From: Lysobacter ciconiae
GTDB taxonomy: Bacteria; Pseudomonadota; Gammaproteobacteria; Xanthomonadales; Xanthomonadaceae
DNA: 64,000 nucleotides
Direction: 5' to 3'
Assembly: GCF_015209725.1 (NCBI RefSeq)
Contig: NZ_CP063656.1
Span: 1,533,001-1,597,000 of the forward strand
In this document: piece after piece, positions 31,466 through 41,197 of the stretch
How positions within the stretch are numbered: the first letter of the stretch is position 1
How the letters are laid out: every line of letters begins with the position of its first letter
Program-made: the position numbers and the translations under genes
Notes under the pieces: generated by a model
Told to the model about the DNA's origin: nothing
The model's database searches: none
The model's input: only the letters and a program-made list of their open reading frames with translations

Positions 31466-33511
31466 TCAGCCCAGCAGCGCCCTCGCCCGCTTGACCACGT
31501 TGTCGACCGTGAATCCGTAGGCGTCAGCCAGCGCCTGCATCGGCGCGGACGCGCCAAAGCGGTCGACCGACAGCACATCGCCGCCGTCGCCGACCCAGCG
31601 ATGCCAGCCCTGCGCGCTTCCGGCCTCGACCGCCAGCCGCGCAGTGGCCGCAGGCTGCAGCACCGAGTCGCGGTAGTCGCGCGGCTGCGCCTCGAACAGG
31701 TCCCAGCTCGGCATGGAAACGCACCGGACGCTGACGCCGTCGCGCCGCAGCCTTCCTGCGGCCTCCACGATCAGGCTGACCTCAGATCCGCTGGCGATCA
31801 GGATGATCTGCGGCGAGTCGTCGGCGTCGGCATCGAGCACGTAGGCGCCCTGCCTCAGGCCCTCGGCCGCGGCGTAGACCTCCCGGTCCAGCGTGGGCAG
31901 ATCCTGCCGGGTCAGGATGAGCATCACCGGCCGGTCGCGCGTCTCCACCGCGACGCGCCAGGCGACGGCGGTCTCGTTCGCATCGGCCGGGCGAATCACG
32001 CTGAGCCGCGGGATTGCCCGCAAGCTGGCGAGCTGTTCGACGGGCTGGTGGGTCGGGCCGTCCTCGCCGAGCATGATGCTGTCGTGGGTGAACACGTGGA
32101 TCAGATGCAGGCCCATCAGTGCGGCGAGGCGTATCGGCGGGCGCATGTAATCGGAGAAGACGAGAAAGGTTGCCCCGTACGGGATGAAGCCCCCGTGGGC
32201 CGCCATGCCGTTGACGATCGCGCCCATCGCGTGTTCGCGAACGCCGAAATGCAGGTTGCGGCCGGCCAGGCTCCAGCCACCTCCGTCGGAGCCCTGCGGG
32301 TCTTCGCCCGCGTCCAGCGGCGGATTGAAGTCGCCCATTCCCTTCAGGGCGGTCTTGGTGGAGGGATCCAGGTCGGCGGAACCGCCCGACAGTTCCGGCA
32401 ATTTGGGCGCGAGCGCGTTCATTACCTTGCCGCTGGCAACGCGGGTCGCCATCCCCTTTGCATTGGCCGGAAAAATGGGGATGTCGGCATCCCAGCCGCT
32501 CGGGAGCACGCCCTCCAGGCGCCGGCGGAGTTCCGCCGCCAGCTCGGGATGGGCGTCGGCGTACGCCTGCATCCGGTGGTTCCAGGCGTCTTCCTGGTCG
32601 GCGCCCTTCCCCACCGCGGTCTGCATGGTGGAGAGCGCCTCGTCGGGAACCCGGAACGCCGGCTCCACCGGCCAGCCCAGGCTCTGCTTGGTCAGGCGCA
32701 CCTCCTCCTCGCCGAGCGGCGAGCCGTGGGCCTCGAAGCTGTCCTGCTTGGGCGAGCCGTAACCGATGTGGGTGCGGACCAGGATCAGTGACGGCCGGGC
32801 GGATTCATCGGCGGCCGCGCGGATTGCCGCGTCGATGGCCGACAGGTCATTGCCATCCTCGACCCACTGCGTGTGCCAGCCGTACGCGCGGAAGCGCGCT
32901 TCGCAATCCTCGGTAAAGGCGATGTCCGTGGCCGCGGACAGGGTCACGTAGTTGGCGTCGTACAGGCAGGTCAGCTTGCCCAGCTGCAGGTGGCCGGCGA
33001 GCGACGCGGCCTCGGAGGCGACGCCTTCCATCAGGTCGCCATCGCTGGCCAGCACCCAGGTTCGATGGTCGACGAGCTTGTGCCCGGGCCGGTTGTAGCG
33101 GGCCGCGAGCTGCGCCTCGGCCATTGCCATCCCGACCGCGTTGGCGAAGCCCTGCCCAAGCGGGCCGGTGGTGAGCTCGACGCCAGGCGTGTGCCCGCGC
33201 TCGGGATGGCCCGGCGCCCGGCTGCCCCATTGGCGGAACTGCTTGATGTCCTCCAAAGAGAGGTCGAAGCCGCTCAGGTACAGCAAGCTGTAGAGCAAGG
33301 CCGAACCGTGCCCGGCCGAGAGGACGAACCGGTCGCGGTCGGCCCAGTCGGGGTTGCGCGGATTGACCTTCAGCCAGCGCGACCACAGCACGTAGGCCAT
33401 CGGCGCGGCGTCGAGCGGAAGACCGGGGTGTCCGCTGTCGGCCTTCTGCACCATGTCCACGGACAGGAAACGAAGGGTGTCGATACAGAGCTGGTCGATT
33501 CGCGCGGACAT
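31466..33511 (-). CDS. tkt: Transketolase
   Basis: A 681-residue thiamine-diphosphate enzyme that moves two-carbon units between sugar phosphates. Features: SADSGHPGLPLDAA-like start, the Gly-rich GHGSALLY, the TPP-binding region starting at SDGDLMEGVASEA and continuing to YDANYVTLSA, and the pyrimidine domain with GVREHAMGAI and DSIMLGEDGPTHQP. It is the last gene of the zwf-tal-pgi-pgm-tkt operon, 9 bases after pgm. Confidence 0.96.
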   Translation of the reverse strand: MSARIDQLCIDTLRFLSVDMVQKADSGHPGLPLDAAPMAYVLWSRWLKVNPRNPDWADRDRFVLSAGHGSALLYSLLYLSGFDLSLEDIKQFRQWGSRAPGHPERGHTPGVELTTGPLGQGFANAVGMAMAEAQLAARYNRPGHKLVDHRTWVLASDGDLMEGVASEAASLAGHLQLGKLTCLYDANYVTLSAATDIAFTEDCEARFRAYGWHTQWVEDGNDLSAIDAAIRAAADESARPSLILVRTHIGYGSPKQDSFEAHGSPLGEEEVRLTKQSLGWPVEPAFRVPDEALSTMQTAVGKGADQEDAWNHRMQAYADAHPELAAELRRRLEGVLPSGWDADIPIFPANAKGMATRVASGKVMNALAPKLPELSGGSADLDPSTKTALKGMGDFNPPLDAGEDPQGSDGGGWSLAGRNLHFGVREHAMGAIVNGMAAHGGFIPYGATFLVFSDYMRPPIRLAALMGLHLIHVFTHDSIMLGEDGPTHQPVEQLASLRAIPRLSVIRPADANETAVAWRVAVETRDRPVMLILTRQDLPTLDREVYAAAEGLRQGAYVLDADADDSPQIILIASGSEVSLIVEAAGRLRRDGVSVRCVSMPSWDLFEAQPRDYRDSVLQPAATARLAVEAGSAQGWHRWVGDGGDVLSVDRFGASAPMQALADAYGFTVDNVVKRARALLG

Positions 33512-33520
33512 GCTGTTACC

Positions 33521-35185
33521 TCACTGCTGGGTGGATGCTTCCTCCAGTGCGGCGTCAACGGTTTGCTGTGCATCCTTGAGCAATTGCTTCAGATGGTCGG
33601 CGTCGCGAAAACTCTCGGCGTAGATCTTGTAGATGTCCTCCGTCCCGGACGGGCGCGCGGCAAACCAGCCACTGTCAGAGACCACCTTGATGCCACCAAT
33701 GGGCGCACCGTTGCCCGGCGCCTTGTCCAGCACGCGCCGGATCGGCTCGCCGGCAAGCTCGGTGCCGGTGATCGCGTCGGGGGTCAGCGCAGCGAGCGCG
33801 CGCTTTTGGGCCTTGGTCGCCGGCGCTTCCACCCGATCGGTGAACGGCTCGCCATAGCGCTCGCACAGCTGGCGGTAGACCACGCCCGGATCATCGCCGC
33901 TCAGGGCGGTGATCTCCGCGGCCAGCAGCGCCGGCGCGATGCCGTCCTTGTCGGTCGTCCAGACAGAACCGTCGCGCCGCAGGAAGGAGGCCCCGGCGCT
34001 TTCCTCGCCGCCGAATCCGAGCGCGCCGGAAAACAGCCCGTCGACGAACCACTTGAACCCCACGGGCACCTCGTACAACTGCCGCCCCAGCCCGGCGGCA
34101 ATGCGGTCGATCATGGCGCTGCTGACCACCGTCTTGCCGATGCCGGCACCCGCGCCCCACTGCGGCCTGTTGCGGAACAGGTAGTCGATGGCGACGCAGA
34201 GGTAGTGATTGGACGGCATCAGCCCGGCGCTGGCGGTCACGATGCCGTGGCGGTCGTGGTCGGTATCACAGGCGAACGCCACGTCGTAGCGGTCCTTCAT
34301 GCCGATCAGCCGGCTCATCGCGTACGGCGATGACGGGTCCATGCGGATGCGCCCGTCCCAGTCCAGGCTCATGAAGCCGAACTGCGGATCCACCTGCTCG
34401 CTGACCACGTCCAGCGCGATCCGGTAGTGCTCGGCGATGCGGGCCCAGTAGTGGACGCCAGCGCCGCCCAGCGGATCCACGCCCAGCCGCAGGTCAGCGC
34501 TGCGGATCAGGTCGAAGTCGATCACGTTGCCCAGATCGGCGACATAGGCCGACAGGAAGTCGTGTTCGCGGGTGGTGTCGGCGGCGCGGGCGCGCCCGCC
34601 GGTCCAGCGCCGGACGTCGGCCAGGCCGTTGGCGAGGCTCGCGTTGGCATGCTTCTGGATCCAGCCGGTGACGTCCGTATCGGCGGGGCCGCCGTCGGGC
34701 GGGTTGTACTTGAAGCCACCGTCCGCCGGCGGATTGTGCGACGGCGTGATCACGATGCCGTCGGCACGACCGCGCTCGCGGTTCGCGTTGTGGACGAGGA
34801 TCGCGTGGGAAATCGCCGGCGTCGGCACCGGCTCCCCGCCCGCGGAGACGCGCACCTCGACGCCGTTGGCGGCCAGCACTTCCAGCGCGGTCTCCAGCGC
34901 CGGCGCGGAGAGCGCGTGCGTGTCGGCGCCGATGAAGATCGGGCCGTCGATGCCCTGCCCCTCCCGGTACGCACAGATGGCCTGGGTAACGGCGAGGATG
35001 TGGTCCTCGTTGAAACTGCCTTCCAGCGAGGAGCCGCGATGGCCGGAGGTCCCGAACGACACCCGCTCGGCCGGGTTCGACGCGTCCGGGCGGGTCTGGA
35101 AGTAGGCGTTGACCAGATGACCGACGTCGATGAGGTCGCGGGCTTCGGCGGGGGTGCCGGCGCGTTTGTCGATCCGCGTGCCCAT
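33521..35185 (-). CDS. pgm: Phosphoglucomutase, alpha-D-glucose specific
   Basis: A 554-residue enzyme interconverting glucose 1- and 6-phosphate. The phosphoserine loop is in SFGTSGHRGSS, the Mg-binding loop in FACDTDHDRHGIV, and the sugar loop in GFGGEESAGASF, with the C-terminal phosphate site in ARPSGTEDIYKIYAE. Its start codon overlaps the pgi stop (TGATG), so translation is coupled. It links glucan or glycogen-derived glucose 1-phosphate to the pathway. The GH94 enzyme nearby could be one source of glucose 1-phosphate. Confidence 0.95.
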   Translation of the reverse strand: MGTRIDKRAGTPAEARDLIDVGHLVNAYFQTRPDASNPAERVSFGTSGHRGSSLEGSFNEDHILAVTQAICAYREGQGIDGPIFIGADTHALSAPALETALEVLAANGVEVRVSAGGEPVPTPAISHAILVHNANRERGRADGIVITPSHNPPADGGFKYNPPDGGPADTDVTGWIQKHANASLANGLADVRRWTGGRARAADTTREHDFLSAYVADLGNVIDFDLIRSADLRLGVDPLGGAGVHYWARIAEHYRIALDVVSEQVDPQFGFMSLDWDGRIRMDPSSPYAMSRLIGMKDRYDVAFACDTDHDRHGIVTASAGLMPSNHYLCVAIDYLFRNRPQWGAGAGIGKTVVSSAMIDRIAAGLGRQLYEVPVGFKWFVDGLFSGALGFGGEESAGASFLRRDGSVWTTDKDGIAPALLAAEITALSGDDPGVVYRQLCERYGEPFTDRVEAPATKAQKRALAALTPDAITGTELAGEPIRRVLDKAPGNGAPIGGIKVVSDSGWFAARPSGTEDIYKIYAESFRDADHLKQLLKDAQQTVDAALEEASTQQ

Positions 35186-36855
35186 CAGCTGCGACCCCGC
35201 ACTGCGCGGTAGCGCTGGATCAGGGTATTGGTGGAGCTGTCGTGGGTCAGCGCGGGCGCGTCCTTGGCCTTGAGCTCCTCTGCAAGAGGCGTGGCCAGCT
35301 GTTTACCGAGCTCGACACCCCACTGGTCGAAGGAATCGATGTTCCACAGGGTTCCCTGCACGAACACGCTGTGCTCGTAGAGCGCCACCAGGCTGCCCAG
35401 CGCGTGCGGGGTCAGCCGGTCGGCAAGAATGGTGTTGCTGGGCCGGTTGCCGTCAAATACGCGATGCGCTTGCAGCGCATCGGCGGTGCCCTCGGCCTCG
35501 ACCTGGGCGGGCGTCTTGCCGAATGCCAGCGACTCGCCCTGGGCCAGCAGGTTGGCGATCAGGAGATCGTGCTGGTCGCCGGCAACCGTATCCGCACCGG
35601 CCTCAGCTTGCAGCGGCAGCGGGTTCAGCGGATGGCAGAAGCCGATGAAGTCGCACGGCACCAGACGCGTACCCTGGTGGATCAGCTGATAGAACGAGTG
35701 CTGCCCGTTGGTGCCTGGTTCGCCCCAGTAGACCGGCGCGGTCTGGTAGTCGACCCGGCTGCCATCGGCGGTCACGTGCTTGCCGTTGCTCTCCATGGTG
35801 AGCTGCTGCAGGTAGGCCGGGAACCGACTCAGGTATTGCGAGTACGGCAGCACCGCGACGGTATTGGCACCGAGAAAATTGTTGTTCCAGATCCCCAGCA
35901 GGCCCATCAGGACCGGCAGGTTGCGCTCCATGGGCGCAAGCCGGAAATGCTCGTCCATGGCTTGGAAGCCCGCCAGCATCTCGTGGAAGCGCTCCGGGCC
36001 GATGGCCAGCATCGTCGACAGGCCGATCGCGGAATCCATCGAATAGCGTCCGCCCACCCAGTCCCAGAACCCGAACATGTTGGCGGTGTCGATGCCGAAC
36101 GCCTCCACCCCTTCGGCATTGGTGGATACCGCGACGAAGTGTTTGGCGACCGCCGCCTCGTCGCCCAGGGACTGCATGCACCAGGCTCGGGCGGCATGCG
36201 CGTTGGTCAGCGTCTCCAGCGTAGTGAACGTCTTGGAGCAGACGATGAACAGGGTCTCGGCCGGATCCAGGCCGCGGGTGGCCTCGGTGAAATCCGTGCC
36301 GTCCACGTTGGACACGAAATGGAACGAGAGCTCGCGCTGGCTGTAGAAACGCAGCGCCTCGTAGGCCATGACCGGCCCCAGATCCGAGCCGCCGATCCCG
36401 ATGTTGATGATGTTGCGGATCGGCTTGCCGGTGTGGCCCGTCCACTGTCCGCTGCGCACGCGATTGCAGAACGCCGCCATCCGTTCCAGCACGGCGTGTA
36501 CATCGGCCACCACGTCCTCGCCGTCCACCACCAGCTTGCTGCCAGCGGGCATGCGCAGGGCGACGTGCAACGTCGGACGATCTTCGGTGACATTGATGCG
36601 GGCGCCGGCGAACATCGCCTCGCGACGCTCCTCGAGGCCGCGGGCACGCGCCAGGGCGAACAGGAGGTCAAGCGTTTCCCCATTGACCCGGTTCTTCGAG
36701 TAATCGAGGTACAGCCCCGCTCCCTGGGCCGCCATGCGCGCGCCCCGCTCCGGGTCGTCGGCAAACAGTTCACGCAGATGGCGCGGCGCCATCCAGGCCA
36801 GGTGCTCTTCCAGCGCCTTCCATTGCGGCTTTCCGGTGAGCGACCGCTCCTTCAT
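35185..36855 (-). CDS. pgi: Glucose-6-phosphate isomerase
   Basis: A 556-residue isomerase of glucose 6-phosphate and fructose 6-phosphate. Conserved blocks are GIGGSDLGPVMAYEAL, SKTFTTLETLTNA, DWVGGRYSMDSAIGLS and the C-terminal QWGVELGK. It is joined to tal and pgm by TGATG overlaps on both sides. It lets the cluster cycle fructose 6-phosphate back to glucose 6-phosphate for Zwf, supporting NADPH production. Confidence 0.96.
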   Translation of the reverse strand: MKERSLTGKPQWKALEEHLAWMAPRHLRELFADDPERGARMAAQGAGLYLDYSKNRVNGETLDLLFALARARGLEERREAMFAGARINVTEDRPTLHVALRMPAGSKLVVDGEDVVADVHAVLERMAAFCNRVRSGQWTGHTGKPIRNIINIGIGGSDLGPVMAYEALRFYSQRELSFHFVSNVDGTDFTEATRGLDPAETLFIVCSKTFTTLETLTNAHAARAWCMQSLGDEAAVAKHFVAVSTNAEGVEAFGIDTANMFGFWDWVGGRYSMDSAIGLSTMLAIGPERFHEMLAGFQAMDEHFRLAPMERNLPVLMGLLGIWNNNFLGANTVAVLPYSQYLSRFPAYLQQLTMESNGKHVTADGSRVDYQTAPVYWGEPGTNGQHSFYQLIHQGTRLVPCDFIGFCHPLNPLPLQAEAGADTVAGDQHDLLIANLLAQGESLAFGKTPAQVEAEGTADALQAHRVFDGNRPSNTILADRLTPHALGSLVALYEHSVFVQGTLWNIDSFDQWGVELGKQLATPLAEELKAKDAPALTHDSSTNTLIQRYRAVRGRS

Positions 36856-37946
36856 CAGACGCTTTCCTCTCCCGCAAGCGCGCGGCTATGCGATTCGATG
36901 GTGTGCAGCAACTCCTTCCATGACTTCACAAAGGCCTCGGCGCCCTCCATCTGCAAGCGGTCCGCCAGCGCGGGAATATTCACGCCAGCCGCGGAGAACC
37001 GCTGCAGCACCGACTCCGAATCGCCGCCGTCCAGCGCCAGGGCCCCCAACAGCTGGCCGTGGTCGGCAAACGCGTGCAGGGTCTTCTCCGGAACGGTGTT
37101 GATGGTGTCCGGCGCGGCGAGTGCTTCGATGTACAGCGTGTCCGGCGCCTTGGGATCCTTGGTGCCGGTGCTCGCCCACAACATCCGCTGCGGCTGCGCG
37201 CCGCGCGCCGCGAGTTTCTGCCAACGCGGCGACTCAAGCAGTTCGCGGTAGGCCTTGTAGGTCTGCTGGGCAACCGCGATGCCCAGCGTGTTGTGCATCA
37301 CCTCGGGCACCTTGTCGGCAACCGCACGGTCCCAACGGCTGACGAACAGCGACGCCACCGACGCCACACGGGCGTCCAGTCCGGCTTCCAGCCGCCGCTC
37401 CAGCCCGCGCATGTACGCCTCGGCCACGGCCAGGTATTGCGCCGTCGAGAACAGCAGCGTCACGTTGACCGGCACGCCGGCGAAGATCGACTCCTCGATC
37501 GCCGGCACCCCTTCAGGCGTCCCCGGAATCTTGACGAAGAGATTGGGACGATCGCCCTGCTCGTGGATCGCCTGGGCGGCGGCAATGCTGCCGGCGGTAT
37601 CGGCGGCCAGCAGCGGCGAGACTTCCATCGATACCCAGCCATCCACGCCGTCGGTCGCGTCGTGGACCGGCCTGAACAGGTCCGCCGCCCGGCGCAGGTC
37701 CTCCAGCGCAAGCTCCATGAACAGCGCTTCACCGGACTTGCCCTCGCCCGCCTTCGTGCGCATCCCCTCATCGTAGGCATCGCTGCCGCCGACCGCCTCG
37801 TTGAAGATGCTTGGGTTGGACGTAAGGCCGGTGACCGAGAAGTCGGCGATATACCGCGCCAGCGTGCCGTCATCCAGGATGGTTCGGGAAATGTTGTCCA
37901 ACCACAGGCTCTGGCCCATGTCGTGGAGCTTTCGGGTGGTTTTCAT
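36855..37946 (-). CDS. tal: Transaldolase
   Basis: A 363-residue transaldolase that moves dihydroxyacetone units between sugar phosphates through a lysine Schiff base (K in NLFVKIPGTPEG). Other family blocks are SNPSIFNEAV, VSMEVSPLLA and LWASTGTKDP. The ATG at 37946 is chosen because GGAGG precedes it and the family N-terminus begins there; the upstream in-frame extension has no protein-like content. It overlaps pgi and lies 103 bases after zwf. Confidence 0.95.
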   Translation of the reverse strand: MKTTRKLHDMGQSLWLDNISRTILDDGTLARYIADFSVTGLTSNPSIFNEAVGGSDAYDEGMRTKAGEGKSGEALFMELALEDLRRAADLFRPVHDATDGVDGWVSMEVSPLLAADTAGSIAAAQAIHEQGDRPNLFVKIPGTPEGVPAIEESIFAGVPVNVTLLFSTAQYLAVAEAYMRGLERRLEAGLDARVASVASLFVSRWDRAVADKVPEVMHNTLGIAVAQQTYKAYRELLESPRWQKLAARGAQPQRMLWASTGTKDPKAPDTLYIEALAAPDTINTVPEKTLHAFADHGQLLGALALDGGDSESVLQRFSAAGVNIPALADRLQMEGAEAFVKSWKELLHTIESHSRALAGEESV

Positions 37947-38049
37947 GCGTCCTCCGGTATGCAGCAACAACCAACATGGTAGTGCCCCGGGCGTACGAGG
38001 GAGCAATGCCACTGCGTGGTCGGCGCGGCGCAACCGGGCCGGCGCCCGG

Positions 38050-39456
38050 TCAGCAGGGGTGGCTCTGCTCGGGCTGCGGGTCCTGCCAGTGGCGGCCGTC
38101 GGTGACAAGCTCGCTGGCCGATTCCGGACCCCAGCTTCCGGGTTCGTAGATGGTGAGCGGCGTGTTGTGATTGCCATGCGAATCGGGCAGCACCGGCTCG
38201 ACGATGCGCCAGGCTTCCTCCACCGAATCGTCGCGGGTAAACAGGCTGGTGTCGCCTTCGATCGCGTCGCCAAGCAGCTGCTCGTAGGGTGATTTTCCAA
38301 GGTCGCGGGAACTGCGTGCGACCAGCTCGACCGGGCGCCCTTCCATGCCCTCGCCGGCCTTCTTGACCCGTGCGCCGGTGGAGATCACCACTTCGGGGCT
38401 CAGCCGGAAGCGGAAATAGTTGGTATCGGCCAGTGAGATCCCGTCGAAAATTTCCAGCGGCGGCGGCTTCAGGTCGACCATCACCTGGGTGCTGGTGATG
38501 GGCAGCTTCTTGCCGGCGCGGATGTAGAACGGCACTCCCGCCCAGCGCCAGGTGTCGATGTACAGGCGCAGCGCGACGAACGTTTCGACCTGCGAGTCCG
38601 CGGCAACCCCGGTCTCGTCGCGATAGCCGCGGAACTGCCCGCGCACGACGTCCTGCGGGCGCAGCGATCTGGTGGCGCGGAACAGGCGCAGCTTCTCGGC
38701 GCGCAGCGACTCAGGATCGCGGCCCGCCGGGGCATCCATGGCCAGCAGGGACATGACCTGGAGCAGGTGGTTCTGGACGACGTCGCGGATCGCGCCGACC
38801 TCCTCGTAGAACGCGCCCCGCCCCTGCACGCCGAAGTCCTCCGCCATGGTGATCTGCACGCTGTCGACATAGGTGCGGTTCCAGACCGGCTCCAGGAAGG
38901 TATTGGCAAAACGGAAATACAGCAGGTTGCGCACGGCCTCCTTGCCCAGGTAGTGGTCGATGCGGAAGATCGAGGATTCGGGAAACACCGCGTGCAGTTC
39001 CCGGTTGAGCTCCCGCGCCGAGGCCAAATCCCGCCCGAACGGCTTCTCGACGATCACCCGAGCATTGGCGTTGCACCCCGAAGCGGCCAGGCCCTGCACC
39101 ACCGTGCCGAACATGCTGGGAGGGATGGCCAGGTAGTGGATTGGCCGCGAGGCCGAACCCAGCGCCTGTTTCAGGCCGCGGAATGTCTCCGGGTCGCTGT
39201 AGTCGCCGTCGATGTAGCGCAGCTGTTCGCACAGGCGGGCAAAGGCGTCCTCGTCCACGCCGCCATTGGCTTCAAGGCTGGCGCGCGCCCGCTGACGCAG
39301 GCGCTCCAGCGACCAGCCGCCGCGGGAGACACCTATCAGGGGCATGTCCAGCTCGCCGCTGCGGATCATCGCCTGCAGTGCCGGGAAGATCTTCTTGTAC
39401 GCCAGGTCCCCCGTGGCGCCGAAGAAAACGAATGCGTCTGAGACGGGTTTGGCCAT
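38050..39456 (-). CDS. zwf: Glucose-6-phosphate 1-dehydrogenase
   Basis: A 468-residue enzyme for the first oxidative pentose phosphate step. The N-terminal nucleotide-binding motif is FFGATGDLAYKKIFPAL, the active-site signature is RIDHYLGKEAV, and EKPFGRDLASA is the coenzyme/substrate region. First gene of the zwf-tal-pgi-pgm-tkt transcript. Together with gnd on the opposite strand it gives the window most of the pentose phosphate pathway. Confidence 0.96.
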   Translation of the reverse strand: MAKPVSDAFVFFGATGDLAYKKIFPALQAMIRSGELDMPLIGVSRGGWSLERLRQRARASLEANGGVDEDAFARLCEQLRYIDGDYSDPETFRGLKQALGSASRPIHYLAIPPSMFGTVVQGLAASGCNANARVIVEKPFGRDLASARELNRELHAVFPESSIFRIDHYLGKEAVRNLLYFRFANTFLEPVWNRTYVDSVQITMAEDFGVQGRGAFYEEVGAIRDVVQNHLLQVMSLLAMDAPAGRDPESLRAEKLRLFRATRSLRPQDVVRGQFRGYRDETGVAADSQVETFVALRLYIDTWRWAGVPFYIRAGKKLPITSTQVMVDLKPPPLEIFDGISLADTNYFRFRLSPEVVISTGARVKKAGEGMEGRPVELVARSSRDLGKSPYEQLLGDAIEGDTSLFTRDDSVEEAWRIVEPVLPDSHGNHNTPLTIYEPGSWGPESASELVTDGRHWQDPQPEQSHPC

Positions 39457-39535
39457 GCCGCTGCTCCGGTAAGTCGACCCGTCGATTTTGCCTACCCGAA
39501 CGTGATGCCAGGCGAATGGCCAAGCGAGCGCCCGA

Positions 39536-41197
39536 TCAGCCGTGCCCGCGACCCATGCACGGCGCGAGCAGGTCCTGGCTCGGGTCGTAGACGGTCGTGT
39601 CCACCTGCATCAGCCCCAGCACCGAACTGAAAAGATTGTCGTGCGTGGCAGGTGCGTCGAGACGCTGGCGCATGCAGCCGATGTCGATATGCCGGTCCGC
39701 CGCCAGCGCTGGTGACAGCCACATCACCATGGGCACCTTCAGCTGGGTGGCCGGCGCGATCGCGTAAGGCATCCCGTGCAGATAGAGATTGCCCTCGCCC
39801 AGCGATTCGCCGTGGTCGGAGACATAGATCACCGCACTGTCGCGGGTGTCGTCCGCGCCCAGGGTTTCGATCAAACGGGCGAGGAAATGGTCGGTATAGA
39901 GGATCGCGTTGTCGTAGGCGTTGACGATCTCCGCCTGGCGGCACTTGCCCAGGTCCGCTGATTCACACACCGGGAGGAACCGGCGGAACTGATCCGGGTA
40001 ACGCTGGTAATAGCTCGGCCCGTGATTGCCCAGCTGGTGCAGCACGATTACCTGATCGCGATCCTGGGTGTCGATCTTCGCCCGGAGGTCGTGCAATAGG
40101 ACCTCGTCCAGGCATCGCTCCGTGTTGCACAGTTCCGGAACCCGGGCGTCCACGAGGGATTCAAACGGCAAGCCGGCGCATACGCCCTTGCAGCCGCCCT
40201 GGGTGTCGCGCCACAGGGTCGCGATGCCCGCGTGGTCGAGCACGTTGAGCAGCGACTCCGACTCCCTGATCGCGCGCTTGTCGTAGCCACGTCGCCCCTG
40301 CGCGGAGAACATGCACGGCAGGGAGACATCGGTGCTGGAGCCGCACGCGCTCACGTCGGTGAAGTTGAGGACATCCAGATTGGCCAGCTCGGGCGTGGTC
40401 TGGCGCGCGTAGCCATTGAGGCCCCAGTTCTGGGCTCGCACGGTTTCGCCCACCACGATCACCAGCACCCGCGGTTTGCCGTCGCCGCGCCCCACAACGA
40501 GGGCGTCGCTGCCGACCGGTTGGCGTGCGCGGACGGCCGCCGCGGGATCCTCCGTCGCGACCCGTATCAGGGAGACGAGGTAGTTGCCCGGGGCGATCAG
40601 GTGGCGCAACTCCGTCCGGTTGCGCATCAGCGCAGAGATATCCTGGAACGACACCAATAGTGCGCCGGTGGTCACGGCCGCGACGGCCACCATGAGGAGC
40701 ACACGCCGCAACAGCGCGGGCGCGGGCGCTTGCGCAGGAATCCGCGTCCACCAGACCATCGCCACGGGGATGAGTGCGGCCAGCACGGGCAGCGCCAGCC
40801 CGGGCGTCAACAATTCGCGGGCCTCGCGGCTGTCGGTATGCAGGACGTTGCGGATCATGTCGGGATCCAGATAGACGCCGTAATGGTGGGAGTAATAGCC
40901 GGCCAGCGCGGTGACCACAAGCAACACCGACAGCACCGGTTTGGCTGTCCAGCGGTTCATGACCACGCACAGCAGCAGGAAATGCAGACCGGTCATCGCC
41001 GTTGCCAGCGACGCGGCGGTCACCCAGCCGCGTGCGCTTTCCAGCGCACCGGTCCCGGCGTAGGCACGCCAGAACGCGGCGTTGCAGGCGACGGTAAAGA
41101 AGATACTCGCTGCCAGGACCATGCCCTCCTGACTGACCCAAGGGCGCCACACCGATACGCGGCGACGCGCGTCGCGGGTTTGGACGATGGCGCTCAT
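39536..41197 (-). CDS. eptA: EptA-like lipid A phosphoethanolamine transferase
   Basis: A 553-residue inner-membrane enzyme. Five hydrophobic helices in residues 1-185 anchor a periplasmic sulfatase-fold domain. Its metal-binding and nucleophile parts are visible: VVGETVRAQNWGLNGY, the Thr nucleophile in CGSSTDVSLPCMFS, and YVSDHGESLGE. Cysteines of the expected disulfides are present. The family adds phosphoethanolamine to lipid A and so reduces polymyxin binding. The ATG at 41197 overlaps the PAP2 stop (ATGA), indicating an operon. A response regulator and kinase gene pair lies divergently upstream. Confidence 0.92.
   Translation of the reverse strand: MSAIVQTRDARRRVSVWRPWVSQEGMVLAASIFFTVACNAAFWRAYAGTGALESARGWVTAASLATAMTGLHFLLLCVVMNRWTAKPVLSVLLVVTALAGYYSHHYGVYLDPDMIRNVLHTDSREARELLTPGLALPVLAALIPVAMVWWTRIPAQAPAPALLRRVLLMVAVAAVTTGALLVSFQDISALMRNRTELRHLIAPGNYLVSLIRVATEDPAAAVRARQPVGSDALVVGRGDGKPRVLVIVVGETVRAQNWGLNGYARQTTPELANLDVLNFTDVSACGSSTDVSLPCMFSAQGRRGYDKRAIRESESLLNVLDHAGIATLWRDTQGGCKGVCAGLPFESLVDARVPELCNTERCLDEVLLHDLRAKIDTQDRDQVIVLHQLGNHGPSYYQRYPDQFRRFLPVCESADLGKCRQAEIVNAYDNAILYTDHFLARLIETLGADDTRDSAVIYVSDHGESLGEGNLYLHGMPYAIAPATQLKVPMVMWLSPALAADRHIDIGCMRQRLDAPATHDNLFSSVLGLMQVDTTVYDPSQDLLAPCMGRGHG

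Noticed and set aside
35242..37251. 669-residue open frame antisense to pgi and tal
   Set aside because: A shadow of two clearly recognised metabolic genes with no protein-like motifs.
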